Below, piece after piece: positions 29,824-38,628 of a stretch of DNA of 41,616 nucleotides. A program made the position numbers and the translations under genes. The notes under the pieces were generated by a model, which saw only the letters and a program-made list of their open reading frames with translations, did not search any database and had not been told where the DNA came from. The stretch is from Candidatus Moranbacteria bacterium UBA2282 (GTDB lineage: Bacteria > Patescibacteriota > Minisyncoccia > Moranbacterales > UBA2206), in the NCBI GenBank assembly GCA_002345745.1, contig DDWQ01000014.1, forward strand, positions 90,836-132,451, written 5' to 3'. Positions within the stretch are counted from its first letter, which is position 1. Each line of letters begins with the position of its first letter.

Positions 29824-29933
29824 ATGCCGCCTCCTTTTGGTATAGTATTTTTTAGTATAAGTTGATAATAGCACTGTAATCCAAAAGGTCAAATATGCAG
29901 GGCTTTTTTTTGAGCAAATTATAAAATTAGAAT

Positions 29934-29994
29934 AAAAAAACCCCACCAACAGCTTTTAGTTAGTTAGATAACTAAAAAATTGCTGTTGGCGGGG
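29934..29994 (-). terminator. Terminator of the 30020 gene
   Basis: CCCCACCAACAGC/GCTGTTGGCGGGG, fully paired in minus-strand RNA with one G-U, has an inner AT-rich second stem. A run of seven T follows on minus. Confidence 0.8.
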
Positions 29995-30019
29995 GAGGTA
30001 GACCATTTATTGGTCTTCC

Positions 30020-30256
30020 TCAGAAATAATGCTCAGGAAGAACCTGATTGGCCTTCCTTTGCAGGATGGCTGGACGACCGTGATCATTTTTTTCGGTAGT
30101 ACTGGCGAAACAAGTTTCGCCATCCAGCCGGACAAAATCCATCTGGTGGTGGGTCATCAGAATGTGACTGATGAGGATAAGTGCAACAACTGAGGATACA
30201 GTTGCTACGAAGTATTTCTTTGCGGTGGGAGTAAAAGTAATTGTTCCTTTTTTCAT
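30020..30256 (-). CDS. Hypothetical single-pass membrane protein (78 aa)
   Basis: Not recognised. Start MKKGTITFTPTAKKYFVATV; one transmembrane helix at about residues 15-34 (YFVATVSSVVALILISHIL), then a 44-residue soluble tail (HHQMDFVRLDGETCFASTTE through LPEHYF) with one cysteine. The N-terminus could be a signal anchor. An AAGGAT ribosome site lies seven bases upstream. A 10-bp inverted repeat (30306-30358) lies in its upstream region and a strong terminator follows, so this is a free-standing transcription unit. Confidence 0.55.
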   Translation of the reverse strand: MKKGTITFTPTAKKYFVATVSSVVALILISHILMTHHQMDFVRLDGETCFASTTEKNDHGRPAILQRKANQVLPEHYF

Positions 30257-30305
30257 TTGAATATCCTTTTTTGTTGAATATTAATAAAAAACATAAAACT
30301 TACCA

Positions 30306-30358
30306 TCCTCAACTAATGCAAAAGACATCAAATAGCAGGCTAATGTGCTAGTTGAGGA
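30306..30358. promoter_or_regulatory. Inverted repeat upstream of the 30020 gene
   Basis: TCCTCAACTA (30306-30315) and TAGTTGAGGA (30349-30358) are exact inverted copies with a 33-base spacer containing a GC extension. It could be an operator pair or a leader hairpin. Confidence 0.4.
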
Positions 30359-30445
30359 GGATAAGCTATTTTAATGTACTGTTTTATAATGATAGCACAA
30401 TTGTCTATAAAAGTCAAGAGGTGCTGTAGAAACTTGAATCCAACA

Positions 30446-31207
30446 TTATTGCATCTCTTGTCTCGCCAAAACGGTAGCAAAAACTTTTTTAGCACCATTG
30501 AGTTTCAAAACTTTAGCACATTCCAAAAGGGTTGCACCGGTGGTAGCAATGTCGTCGATTAATAAAATATTTTTGCCATACAATGAAGTTGTGGTGGGGA
30601 CTAAGTCCCCAAAAGGGGACTTAGTCCCCTGAGTTTTTATCGCGAAAGCGTTTTGCAAATTATCCAATCGCTCTTGATATTTTTTTATTTTCATCTGGGG
30701 AGGAGTATATTTTTTGCGAGTGAGTAGATTTTTCCCGACGGGAATTTCCAATCCAGGGGTGAGATTTTGGCTGATATATTTTGATAATAATTCAGATTGA
30801 TTAAACCCACGCCAGCGTAAACGGCGAGTATGCAATGGAACTGATAGAATCAAATCTGGCAGTGGCAATTGGGATTGCAAAATAGCTTTGACTAAAATTT
30901 TCCCGAGCGGAATATGCAAATCTTCAACAAAGCGATATTTATAGAGATGCACTAATTTGCTCAGATTATTTTCTTGATATTTAGAGGCAACTAGCAGTCC
31001 ATCTAGATTAGATGGTTTGCAATTGTAACAAGTGCGACCACTTTCTGAAATGGTGTCCTCGCATTTGGGGCAAACTTGAAAAGAGAGCAGTTCAATGTTT
31101 TTCACGCATTTATCACAAAGCCAAACATCATCCTGTCCGCAAGATAGGCAAGTGATGGGGAAGAGAATGTCTAAAATAAATTTTTTTATATTCTGGAATA
31201 TGCTCAA
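30446..31207 (-). CDS. comF: ComF-family phosphoribosyltransferase-like protein
   Basis: A 253-residue ComF/GntX-type protein. The N-terminal double zinc ribbon has CLSCGQDDVWLCDKC (about residues 19-33) and CPKCEDTISESGRTCYNC (about 46-63). The PRTase domain ends with ILLIDDIATTGATLLEC (about 215-231), the PRPP loop. ComF is needed for DNA uptake in competent bacteria, which fits the type IV pili here. The start codon is TTG at 31207; no better in-frame start exists. A stretch of about 15 residues before the PRPP loop (TQGTKSPFGDLVPTT) is encoded by a palindrome and is absent in typical ComF. It lies 26 bp downstream of clpC. Confidence 0.88.
   Translation of the reverse strand: MSIFQNIKKFILDILFPITCLSCGQDDVWLCDKCVKNIELLSFQVCPKCEDTISESGRTCYNCKPSNLDGLLVASKYQENNLSKLVHLYKYRFVEDLHIPLGKILVKAILQSQLPLPDLILSVPLHTRRLRWRGFNQSELLSKYISQNLTPGLEIPVGKNLLTRKKYTPPQMKIKKYQERLDNLQNAFAIKTQGTKSPFGDLVPTTTSLYGKNILLIDDIATTGATLLECAKVLKLNGAKKVFATVLARQEMQ
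30596..30629. repeat. Palindrome inside comF
   Basis: GGGGACTAAGTCCCC, AAAA, GGGGACTTAGTCCCC: a perfect 34-bp dyad made of two palindromic units. It is read in frame in comF. Confidence 0.92.
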
Positions 31208-31233
31208 TTTGAAATTTTAAGTTTTAAATTATT

Positions 31234-33726
31234 CTAAGAAAGTTTTATTCTATCACCTTTAACACTTACCTTGATTTCTCCATTTTTAACTTTATCGTAT
31301 ATTATCATTTCCGCAATTTTGTCTTCGACAAGAACTTGAATATTTTTGCGCACCAAACGAGCACCTTGATTAAAAGCTAGGCTTTTTTTAGCGATGAAGC
31401 TGGCAACTTCGGGTGTTAAACTAAGTTTAATTTTTTGCTGAGATAAACGCAGGGATAATTTTTTCAGTTCTTTGAAAGTGATTTGTCTGATTTCTTTTTC
31501 TCCCAATGAATTAAAAACCAAAATATGATCTAGGCGATTTAAAAGTTCCGGACGCATTATCTTTTCCAAATCAGCAATAGTTTTGTTCTTAATCTCATTG
31601 AATTTCTTGCTAATATTATCACTGGTAGTAGCTAACTCAAATCCAACTTTGGAAGCGTTGGTAAATTCAGAAGTGCCGATATTTGAAGTGAGGATGATGA
31701 AAGTGTTTTTGAAATTAACACGCAAACCTTCTGCATCAGTCAGCACACCGTCTTCTAGAATTTGTAGAAGAATATTAAAAACATCTGGATGGGCTTTTTC
31801 AATTTCATCAAAAAGAATAACTGAATAGGGGTTTCTACGAACCTTTTCAGTGAGTTTTCCACCTTCGCCATAACCAATGTAACCGGCTGGCGAGCCGATG
31901 AGCGATGCAACATTGTGTCGCTCCATCAATTCGCTCATATCAATGCGAATAAGCGCGGCAGTGCTACCAAAAAATTCTTGGGCCAGAATTTTAGCGGTTA
32001 AGGTTTTGCCTACACCTGTTGGACCAAGAAGAAGAAAAGAGCCTAGTGGTCTTTCTGGATCACTAATGCCTGATTGTGAACGAAGTAATGTATTACTTAA
32101 TTTTTGCAGAACTTCTGCTTGTCCGACAATATGCATACTAAGATTTTTTTGGATATTTTTTATTTTAGCGTTTTTGTCGGCAGAAAGTTTTTCAAGGGAA
32201 ACTTTGGACATTTTTGAAACAGTCCTATTTATATCATCAGCTGTGATAGCGATTCTAAAATTATTTTCAATAGTTGATTGTTTCTCTTGCAATTTTTTTA
32301 TTTGTGTATCAATTTCCTTTTCCTCAATACGCAGTAACGCGGCTTTTCCAAAATTTTCTTGTCCAACTAGCAATTCTTTTTCTTCAATGAGTGCGAGTTT
32401 GGCATCTTCTAGTTTTTTGATTTGATGCAAGAAATCAGAAATCCTATTTTTAGATCGGATATTGGAAGCTGTTTCATCAAGAACATCGATTGCTTTGTCC
32501 GGCAGGAAGCGGTTTTGAATATAGCGAACGCTCAAATCAACAGCCATTTTAATAGCTTCATCTGAAATTGTGATATTATGGAATTTTTCGTAATTTTTAC
32601 GAATACCAAAAAGCATTTTTTCTGCTTGTTGTTTTGAAGGCTCTTCCACTTGAATCGGTTGAAATCGGCGTTCAAGCGCAGCATCTTTTTCGATATGTTT
32701 TTTATATTCGGAGAATGTTGTGGCTCCAATGATTTGGATGTCGCCACGAGCAAGTGCCGGTTTGATTATATTAGCCAGATCAAGTCCGCCGGCGATGTTT
32801 CCTGTGCCGACAATTGTGTGTAGTTCATCAATAAAGAGGATGATATTTTTGTGACTAGTCATTTCTTTGATAATTTCCTTCAAGCGAGATTCAAATTCTC
32901 CTCGAAAGCTTGTGCCAGCAATGAGTTGTGCAACATCCAAGTTCATTATTTTTTTACGATAGAGTGATTGTGGAATGTCACCAGCATTCATACGCAGAGC
33001 CAACCCTGAAACGAGTGCTGTTTTTCCAACACCAGCTTCACCAATGAGCACGGGGTTATTTTTGTTTTTTCGACCGAGAATGTCAATCATACGCTGAATT
33101 TCTTTTTCGCGCCCGATAATATTTTCTGATTTTTCTTCCACCTCGATATTAATATTTACACAAAATTTGTCTATAAAAGGAGTGTCAGATGCTTTTTTGG
33201 TAGAATTTTTGTTAAGAATAATTTCTGGAATATCAAAAATTTTTGGAATGTTTGGCAACTCGCTAGGCTCAAAAAGTGCTTTGATTGATTCGCGGATATT
33301 TTTTATTTTGGTGCCAGATATAACTTTCAATATTTTTTCGTCAGTGGAATTAATAATAGCGTAAGTTAGATGTTCTGTTCCAACAAAGGAATAATTGAAA
33401 TCTTTGGCGATGCTATAAGCACGAGTAAATACAGTTTTGAGATTTTCTGAAATTGGCAACTGTGTTTCTTGTGCCAAATTTTTATTGGTAGGTATGGTCG
33501 TTATGATTTTTTGGAAAAGACTAGCTTGAATTCCTAAGTCTTTCATAATATTGCTACCCAAACTGCCTTTTTGCAAATAAATGGCGTAGAATAGGTGAAT
33601 GCTATCAATTTCGGAGTGTTGTAGTTCTGAAGCAATTCTTTCCGCCTCAAAGAATGCCTTTTTAGCATGATTAGTCATTTTTTTGGCAGTCAGTTGGCGA
33701 GAAGAATTTTTAGTAGAATTTTGCAT
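31234..33726 (-). CDS. clpC: ATP-dependent Clp protease ATP-binding subunit ClpC
   Basis: An 830-residue class I Hsp100 unfoldase. The N-terminal Clp_N double repeat spans about residues 15-150 (HAKKAFFEAERIASELQHSE, FVGTEHLTYAII). AAA-1 has Walker A GEAGVGKT (about 228) and ILFIDELHTIVGTG. A middle domain follows with a UVR-like segment (LLVGQENFGKAALLRIEEKE), which defines ClpC rather than ClpA. AAA-2 has Walker A GPTGVGKT (about 568) and VILFDEIEKAHPDVFNILLQ. The C-terminal small domain ends near residue 815. All ATPase motifs are intact. It would feed ClpP, which is not in this window. It is upstream of comF in a probable two-gene operon. Confidence 0.95.
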   Translation of the reverse strand: MQNSTKNSSRQLTAKKMTNHAKKAFFEAERIASELQHSEIDSIHLFYAIYLQKGSLGSNIMKDLGIQASLFQKIITTIPTNKNLAQETQLPISENLKTVFTRAYSIAKDFNYSFVGTEHLTYAIINSTDEKILKVISGTKIKNIRESIKALFEPSELPNIPKIFDIPEIILNKNSTKKASDTPFIDKFCVNINIEVEEKSENIIGREKEIQRMIDILGRKNKNNPVLIGEAGVGKTALVSGLALRMNAGDIPQSLYRKKIMNLDVAQLIAGTSFRGEFESRLKEIIKEMTSHKNIILFIDELHTIVGTGNIAGGLDLANIIKPALARGDIQIIGATTFSEYKKHIEKDAALERRFQPIQVEEPSKQQAEKMLFGIRKNYEKFHNITISDEAIKMAVDLSVRYIQNRFLPDKAIDVLDETASNIRSKNRISDFLHQIKKLEDAKLALIEEKELLVGQENFGKAALLRIEEKEIDTQIKKLQEKQSTIENNFRIAITADDINRTVSKMSKVSLEKLSADKNAKIKNIQKNLSMHIVGQAEVLQKLSNTLLRSQSGISDPERPLGSFLLLGPTGVGKTLTAKILAQEFFGSTAALIRIDMSELMERHNVASLIGSPAGYIGYGEGGKLTEKVRRNPYSVILFDEIEKAHPDVFNILLQILEDGVLTDAEGLRVNFKNTFIILTSNIGTSEFTNASKVGFELATTSDNISKKFNEIKNKTIADLEKIMRPELLNRLDHILVFNSLGEKEIRQITFKELKKLSLRLSQQKIKLSLTPEVASFIAKKSLAFNQGARLVRKNIQVLVEDKIAEMIIYDKVKNGEIKVSVKGDRIKLS

Positions 33727-34061
33727 AATATTTTAACTTAAGACTTAGTCTATTTAGTTTATTTTCAAAAAAGCTCTATGTCAAATCCGCAACACTTCGC
33801 GAAATGATATGGATGGGTCTGCCCGCAACACTTCGCTAAGCGATGTGGGCGGGTGTGGATAACTCAGTAGTAGTTTATTATAGTCAGTTATAAAAAAATA
33901 TGATATAATAATAACAAGATATAGTTTCAGAATAAACATCAATACTAAGTAGTGGTGAGAATAGTAGTTCTGAAAAATAAAATAAAATAAAAAATTTAAA
34001 AATCACTCCAATTGTATTAAATTGATTGAGCATTCAATTAATGTGAGGGGTAAAAATAAAA
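33727..34061. other. Intergenic region upstream of pilus locus 2
   Basis: 335 bp between divergent clpC and pilM. It holds a 14-bp direct repeat CCGCAACACTTCGC (33787-33800 and 33823-33836). The second copy starts a GC-rich palindrome (CCCGC...GGGCGGG). There is also a candidate promoter (33881-33909) and, in the leader, an inverted repeat TTTCAGAA/TTCTGAAA (33925-33932, 33968-33975). No gene was seen. Confidence 0.6.
33881..33909 (+). promoter_or_regulatory. Candidate promoter of pilus locus 2
   Basis: TAGTCA (33881-33886), 17-bp spacer and a perfect TATAAT (33904-33909). The transcript would have a ~145-base leader containing an 8-bp inverted repeat and a GAGGGG site 11 bases before the pilM ATG. 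Confidence 0.5.
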
Positions 34062-35165
34062 ATGTTAGGATTTGGTAAAAAAATATGTATTGGGATTGAT
34101 GTCGGCACATCTAGTATAAAGATGGTTGAATTAACAATCAAGGGAAACAGACCTGTTTTGACTAACTATGCGTGGGTTGATATTGATGATTCTCTAGCAA
34201 AATATGAGTCGATTTCAACATATTTTGAAACTGTTTTGCCAGAATATATAAAAAAAATGCTACAGGAATCAAAAATGTCAGGGCATGATGTATATTTTTC
34301 TGTTTCGTCTGCTGGCGGTTTAATAACGCTAATTGAATTTCCAGATATAGCCAGAGAAGATCTTGATCAAGCTGTTAAATTTGAAGCTCATAAATATATT
34401 CCAGTGTCCCTAGATGATGTTGTTTTGAGTTGGGACATTATAAACAAGACAAGTCCTAACGAATTAATTATCAAAAACGAATCTTCAGTTGAAGGTGATG
34501 CTAATAGCGGCGAAAGTGCAGTTGAAGTTTTGTTGGTAGCTGCTCCCAAAAACAAAATCATTAAATTTGAACAATTAGCTAAAGACATCGGATTAACATT
34601 AAAAGCAATTGAAATAGAAAGTTTCTCCCTCGTCCGGTCATTGATTGGTAATGATCAAGGTAATTTTATAATTGTAGATATAGGTTCGCGGGTGTGCAAT
34701 ATTGTATTAGTCGAAAAAGGCATAATTAAGGCGAATAGAAACATAGATGCAGGCGGTAAAGATATTAGCCGGATAATTGCCAAAAGTATGAATGTCAGTG
34801 AATCAAAGGCTGATTTGCTTAAATCTTCAGGAAAAAACTTTCTCAGTAGCGAATCAAACGTAAGTTTTCCAATAATTGATTCAATTGTCGGAGAAATATC
34901 TAGAGTTTTAAATTCTTACTATAAAGAAGATGCTAAGGTGGCAGTTGATGGAATTATTATATCTGGCGGAACATCTAGTTTGTTGGGTATCGATGAATAT
35001 TTCTCTAAAACTTTAGGAATTAAAACTACATTCGGAAATCCATTAGGTCGAATTGAATATGATAAGAGAATAGAACCTGAGATTAAAAAAATTGATAAGC
35101 GGTTTTCTGTTGCAGTCGGCGTAGCTTTAAATGGTGTCGATGAATATTTAAAAAATAAAAATTAA
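34062..35165 (+). CDS. pilM: Type IV pilus assembly protein PilM (copy 2)
   Basis: A 367-residue PilM, typical in length. The actin-like loops are clear: CIGIDVGTSSIKMVEL (residues 9-24), IIVDIGSRVCNIVLVEKG (about 207-224) and GIIISGGTSSLLGIDEYF (about 302-319). The SHS2 insertion region lies between about 80 and 190. It heads the locus that also carries PilB, PilT and PilC, so this set is the likely main machine. It shares fold but little sequence with the copy at 3236. It is followed by the PilN-like gene after 16 bp. Confidence 0.92.
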   Translation: MLGFGKKICIGIDVGTSSIKMVELTIKGNRPVLTNYAWVDIDDSLAKYESISTYFETVLPEYIKKMLQESKMSGHDVYFSVSSAGGLITLIEFPDIAREDLDQAVKFEAHKYIPVSLDDVVLSWDIINKTSPNELIIKNESSVEGDANSGESAVEVLLVAAPKNKIIKFEQLAKDIGLTLKAIEIESFSLVRSLIGNDQGNFIIVDIGSRVCNIVLVEKGIIKANRNIDAGGKDISRIIAKSMNVSESKADLLKSSGKNFLSSESNVSFPIIDSIVGEISRVLNSYYKEDAKVAVDGIIISGGTSSLLGIDEYFSKTLGIKTTFGNPLGRIEYDKRIEPEIKKIDKRFSVAVGVALNGVDEYLKNKN

Positions 35166-35181
35166 TTAATTAAAAAATATT

Positions 35182-35706
35182 ATGGCAAACATAAATTTAT
35201 CAACAAATGAAATGGATCATGTTGGTCAAGAAAGAAGTTCCACAAAAAAGGGATTAATATCTGTCATTATGATTTTGGCATTTTCAATCGCTACTTATGG
35301 CGGCTTGATTATTTGGAAACGCAGTCTAGAAAGTAAAATAGCTAGGGCATCTGAGGTTTATAATACTAATTATAAGCAGTTAATGAGCGGTATAAATATC
35401 GAAGTAACTGATTTGCAAAATAGAATATTTATTTCTAAAAAAATAATTAAACAAAGGAGTCTGACACGAACTGTTCTTGAGAACATTGAGAAAAACATCG
35501 TCTCAGGTGTTTATCTGACTTTATATAGCAGTGATATTGATGCACGCGGGCTTAGTTTAGAGGGCCTTGCTAATAGCTATAACGATTTGTCTCGACAAGT
35601 TCTAAGTCTCAAGAGTTCTGAAATTTTTTCAAGTGTTCGTGTTGAAAAAAGTAGTATACTGGAAAGTGGAAAAATTTCTTTTTTAATAAAGTTGGAATTT
35701 AAATAA
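35182..35706 (+). CDS. pilN: PilN-like inner-membrane alignment protein (copy 2)
   Basis: A 174-residue bitopic protein: cytoplasmic N-terminus (MANINLSTNEMDHV, an atypical version of the PilM-binding INLLP motif), a transmembrane helix at about 26-46 (LISVIMILAFSIATYGGLII), a coiled segment, and a small C-terminal domain (about 95-174). Position between PilM and PilO and the overall layout support the call. The PilM-binding motif is more degenerate than in copy 1. Confidence 0.8.
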   Translation: MANINLSTNEMDHVGQERSSTKKGLISVIMILAFSIATYGGLIIWKRSLESKIARASEVYNTNYKQLMSGINIEVTDLQNRIFISKKIIKQRSLTRTVLENIEKNIVSGVYLTLYSSDIDARGLSLEGLANSYNDLSRQVLSLKSSEIFSSVRVEKSSILESGKISFLIKLEFK

Positions 35707-35741
35707 TTTAAAAAATATAATTCTTAAGAGTTAGTAATATT

Positions 35742-36497
35742 ATGAAACTAAAGTTATTTCTCGCTCCATTAGTAGCAATACTTATCGTATACTTTGTTAT
35801 TCAATTTGTTATCCCTGCTTATTTTGGCGTAAATGGAGTTAGCGCTACTAATAAAAAATTGAAAGAAATAAACGCAAAAGTAGTTGACATTGAAAACAAG
35901 AGTGCTAACGCTACTGAACTTGCACGTGCTCTGAACTATAATGCTAATCAGCAAATAATCATTCGACGGTATTTGCCAGATGAAAGGAAGGACGCAGAAA
36001 TCATTAGCAGTCTTAGTTCATTAGCGTCTAATCAAGGCATTTCTATCTCAAGTATTGCTGCAAGTGTTGATTCAAAATCTTTAGTTGCTGAAGTCGTTGC
36101 AGCACCGACAAATAGCACGGATGCCACTGCACTTGCAGATATGGTTGATACATCAAATGAAGAATTATTAAAAAATTTCGATGTGGATGTTGAAGTTATA
36201 GGTGGTTATGTGAATATAAAAAAATTTGTTCTTGATTTAACAACATTTAAGAGATTTAATGAAATAGTATCGCTCAAAATTGTTGCTAATGATAAGAATG
36301 AAGAATTATTTACAGCAAATATGAAGGTAACCTTTAACTATCTAAGTAAATTAACTTCTGTGGTTAATGTTGACAAAAAGATATTTGCAAATAAAAATTT
36401 CGATATGAGCATTGTATCTGAGATTGAAAGCAAAGCCACAGAAGTCTCGACTGTTAGCGTAGGTGAATTAGGCAGAGAAAATCCATTTGCTTTATAA
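35742..36497 (+). CDS. pilO: PilO-like inner-membrane alignment protein (copy 2)
   Basis: A 251-residue protein with an N-terminal transmembrane helix (about 5-25, FLAPLVAILIVYFVIQFVIP), a coiled coil (about 38-70) and a globular domain at about 75-215 (IISSLSSLASNQGISISSIA; VDVEVIGGYVNIKKFVLDL). This is the PilO layout. It is longer than copy 1 by a C-terminal tail of about 45 residues ending SVGELGRENPFAL. The N-P-F-A/L end is a short motif often seen at the C-terminus of bacterial pilus proteins of this type, possibly for docking. It is followed after 54 bp by pilB. Confidence 0.82.
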   Translation: MKLKLFLAPLVAILIVYFVIQFVIPAYFGVNGVSATNKKLKEINAKVVDIENKSANATELARALNYNANQQIIIRRYLPDERKDAEIISSLSSLASNQGISISSIAASVDSKSLVAEVVAAPTNSTDATALADMVDTSNEELLKNFDVDVEVIGGYVNIKKFVLDLTTFKRFNEIVSLKIVANDKNEELFTANMKVTFNYLSKLTSVVNVDKKIFANKNFDMSIVSEIESKATEVSTVSVGELGRENPFAL

Positions 36498-36551
36498 TAT
36501 TTTTTGGTTAATTTAATTGGGCAGATGTGTCTTTAGTCATTTTGATTGCAT

Positions 36552-38216
36552 ATGAGTGATATTAAAAAAACAGACAATTTAATACCAGAAGATGATATCG
36601 CTGAAAAAGCTGCCTTGTTGGGAGTATCATATTTAGCAAAGGCTCCAAAGAATGTTGAGAGCGGAGTTATTAATATAATCCAAGAAGAAGTTGCTAGGAA
36701 AAACAATATTGTAGCTTTTGATATAACAGAGGATGCTATAAAAATTGCTATGCTTGATCCGCAGAATATAAATACGCTTAATATGTTGCGTTTTATTGCG
36801 GAAAAAGAAAAAAAAGAAATCATAACATATCTTGTTTCAAAAAAAACATTAAATGATTTGTTAGCTTTTTATATTGGACCAGAAGAATTTGTGCAAGAGG
36901 CTGTAAAATCATTTGCAGAAGACGTAAAATTTTATGAAACTAGCGAAAAACAGGAGGATCTTGAAAAAATTAAAGAGCAGTCTATTAAAGAAGCTCCCGT
37001 TGCAAAACTTGTTGAGGTGATTGTTAGTCACGCAATTGAAGGTCGTGCGAGTGATATTCATATAGAGCCAATGGATAAAGAATATCGAGTGCGGTTTCGC
37101 GTAGATGGAATCCTGCACATAAGCCTCATTATTCCTAAGGAAATCGGTCCGGTTGTAATATCTAGAATTAAAATTCTATCAAATTTAAAAATAGATGAAA
37201 GAAGAAAGCCACAAGATGGTCGTTTTCAGCTTTCACACAATGGTAATCGTATAGATTTTCGTGTATCAACATTGCCGGTTATTGAAGGCGAAAAAATAGT
37301 AATGCGAATTCTTGATAAAGACAAAGGGGTTGGTGATGTCGATCAGCTAGGCATTATGGGTCTGGCACTTAATGATATGCAACAATCTATAAAAGAGACT
37401 TTTGGAATGATTTTAATGACTGGTCCTACGGGATCTGGCAAGTCAACAACTCTGTATGGGATGTTAAAAATATTAAATAATGAGGAGCGAAACATAATAA
37501 CACTAGAAGATCCAATAGAATATAATATTGAAGGTCTAAATCAAAGTCAAATAAAACCAGAAATTGGTTACACCTTTGCTTCTGGACTTCGAACTATTCT
37601 ACGCCAAGACCCAAATATTATTATGGTAGGTGAAATTCGTGATGCTGAAACAGCAGAACTTGCAGTGCATGCTGCTCTCACAGGGCATCTTATGTTTTCA
37701 ACCTTGCATACCAACACGGCAATTGGAGCTATATCGAGATTAATTGATATGGGCATAGAACCATTTTTGCTAGCTTCATCACTGCGACTTGTGATGGCAC
37801 AACGGTTAGTGAGAAAAGTTTGTGAGAAGTGCAAAGTTGAAGTGGAATTGTCAGAATCAATAAGAGCCACTATTATGAAAGAGATATCAAACATATCCAA
37901 AAAAGAATTAGATAAATATGGCGTGGATTTAGCAAAAAAAATTAGTTTTTGGAAAGGTGCTGGCTGTGATGCTTGTAACGGTACAGGGCTCAGTGGGCGA
38001 TTAGCCATTTTTGAAGTTGTTCGTATGACAGCACCTATGAAAAATGTTATTATTGAAAAAAGAGGTAATGAATCCCTATTAAACAATGAGCGTGATAAAC
38101 TAGGTATTTTAACAATTAGACAAGATGGTATTTTAAAAGCACTATTAGGAAAAACAACAATTGAAGAAGTTGAAAGAGTTACAGAAAGTGGAGTGTCGCT
38201 AGAAGAGAATGACTAG
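36552..38216 (+). CDS. pilB: Type IV pilus extension ATPase PilB
   Basis: A 554-residue GspE/PilB ATPase; the ATG at 36552 is preferred over a TTG two codons upstream. The N-terminal MshEN-like domain spans about 1-120 and the N2 domain about 130-240 (SHAIEGRASDIHIEPMDKEY). Walker A is GPTGSGKSTT (about 291), then the Asp and His boxes (TLEDPIEYNIEGLNQSQIKP; GEIRDAETAELAVHAALTGH; FSTLHTN). The C-terminal zinc site has CEKCKVE (about 424) and CDACNGTG (about 472). All catalytic motifs are intact. It powers pilus extension and is opposed by the PilT downstream. Confidence 0.95.
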   Translation: MSDIKKTDNLIPEDDIAEKAALLGVSYLAKAPKNVESGVINIIQEEVARKNNIVAFDITEDAIKIAMLDPQNINTLNMLRFIAEKEKKEIITYLVSKKTLNDLLAFYIGPEEFVQEAVKSFAEDVKFYETSEKQEDLEKIKEQSIKEAPVAKLVEVIVSHAIEGRASDIHIEPMDKEYRVRFRVDGILHISLIIPKEIGPVVISRIKILSNLKIDERRKPQDGRFQLSHNGNRIDFRVSTLPVIEGEKIVMRILDKDKGVGDVDQLGIMGLALNDMQQSIKETFGMILMTGPTGSGKSTTLYGMLKILNNEERNIITLEDPIEYNIEGLNQSQIKPEIGYTFASGLRTILRQDPNIIMVGEIRDAETAELAVHAALTGHLMFSTLHTNTAIGAISRLIDMGIEPFLLASSLRLVMAQRLVRKVCEKCKVEVELSESIRATIMKEISNISKKELDKYGVDLAKKISFWKGAGCDACNGTGLSGRLAIFEVVRMTAPMKNVIIEKRGNESLLNNERDKLGILTIRQDGILKALLGKTTIEEVERVTESGVSLEEND

Positions 38217-38243
38217 TTATTAAACTTTTATCAGAATAAGAGT

Positions 38244-38618
38244 ATGAGCAAAAAAACGATTATGATTATTGAGGATGATGCTTTTGTTATGGATATATAC
38301 CAGACTAAGTTAACAATGGAGGGTTTTGACACCATAGCAGTTCATAACGGGATGGAAGCACTTAGGAAATTAGATGACCCTAAATTTATGCCTGATTTAA
38401 TACTCCTAGATATCGTGATGCCATATGTTGATGGAATGGAAGTTTTGAAAAAAATCAAAGAGGATGAAAAATTAAAAAAAATTCCAACAATTCTCTTGAC
38501 TAATCTAAGTCAAAAAGAAGATGTTGAGCAGGGACTAGGTCTTGGAGCAGATGATTATTTAATTAAATCGCATTTCACGCCATCAGAAGTTTTGAAGAAA
38601 ATTAAAATTTATATATAA
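38244..38618 (+). CDS. Single-domain response regulator (CheY-like)
   Basis: A 124-residue receiver with no output domain. Acidic pocket E10-D11-D12, phospho-acceptor Asp56 (LILLDIVMP), switch Thr86 (ILLTN) and Lys108 (YLIKS) are all present, so it should be phosphorylatable. It lies between pilB and pilT with short gaps, so it probably tunes the pilus motors in the way of PilG/PilH in twitching systems. No histidine kinase is in this window. Confidence 0.9.
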   Translation: MSKKTIMIIEDDAFVMDIYQTKLTMEGFDTIAVHNGMEALRKLDDPKFMPDLILLDIVMPYVDGMEVLKKIKEDEKLKKIPTILLTNLSQKEDVEQGLGLGADDYLIKSHFTPSEVLKKIKIYI

Positions 38619-38628
38619 TTAAAAAAAT

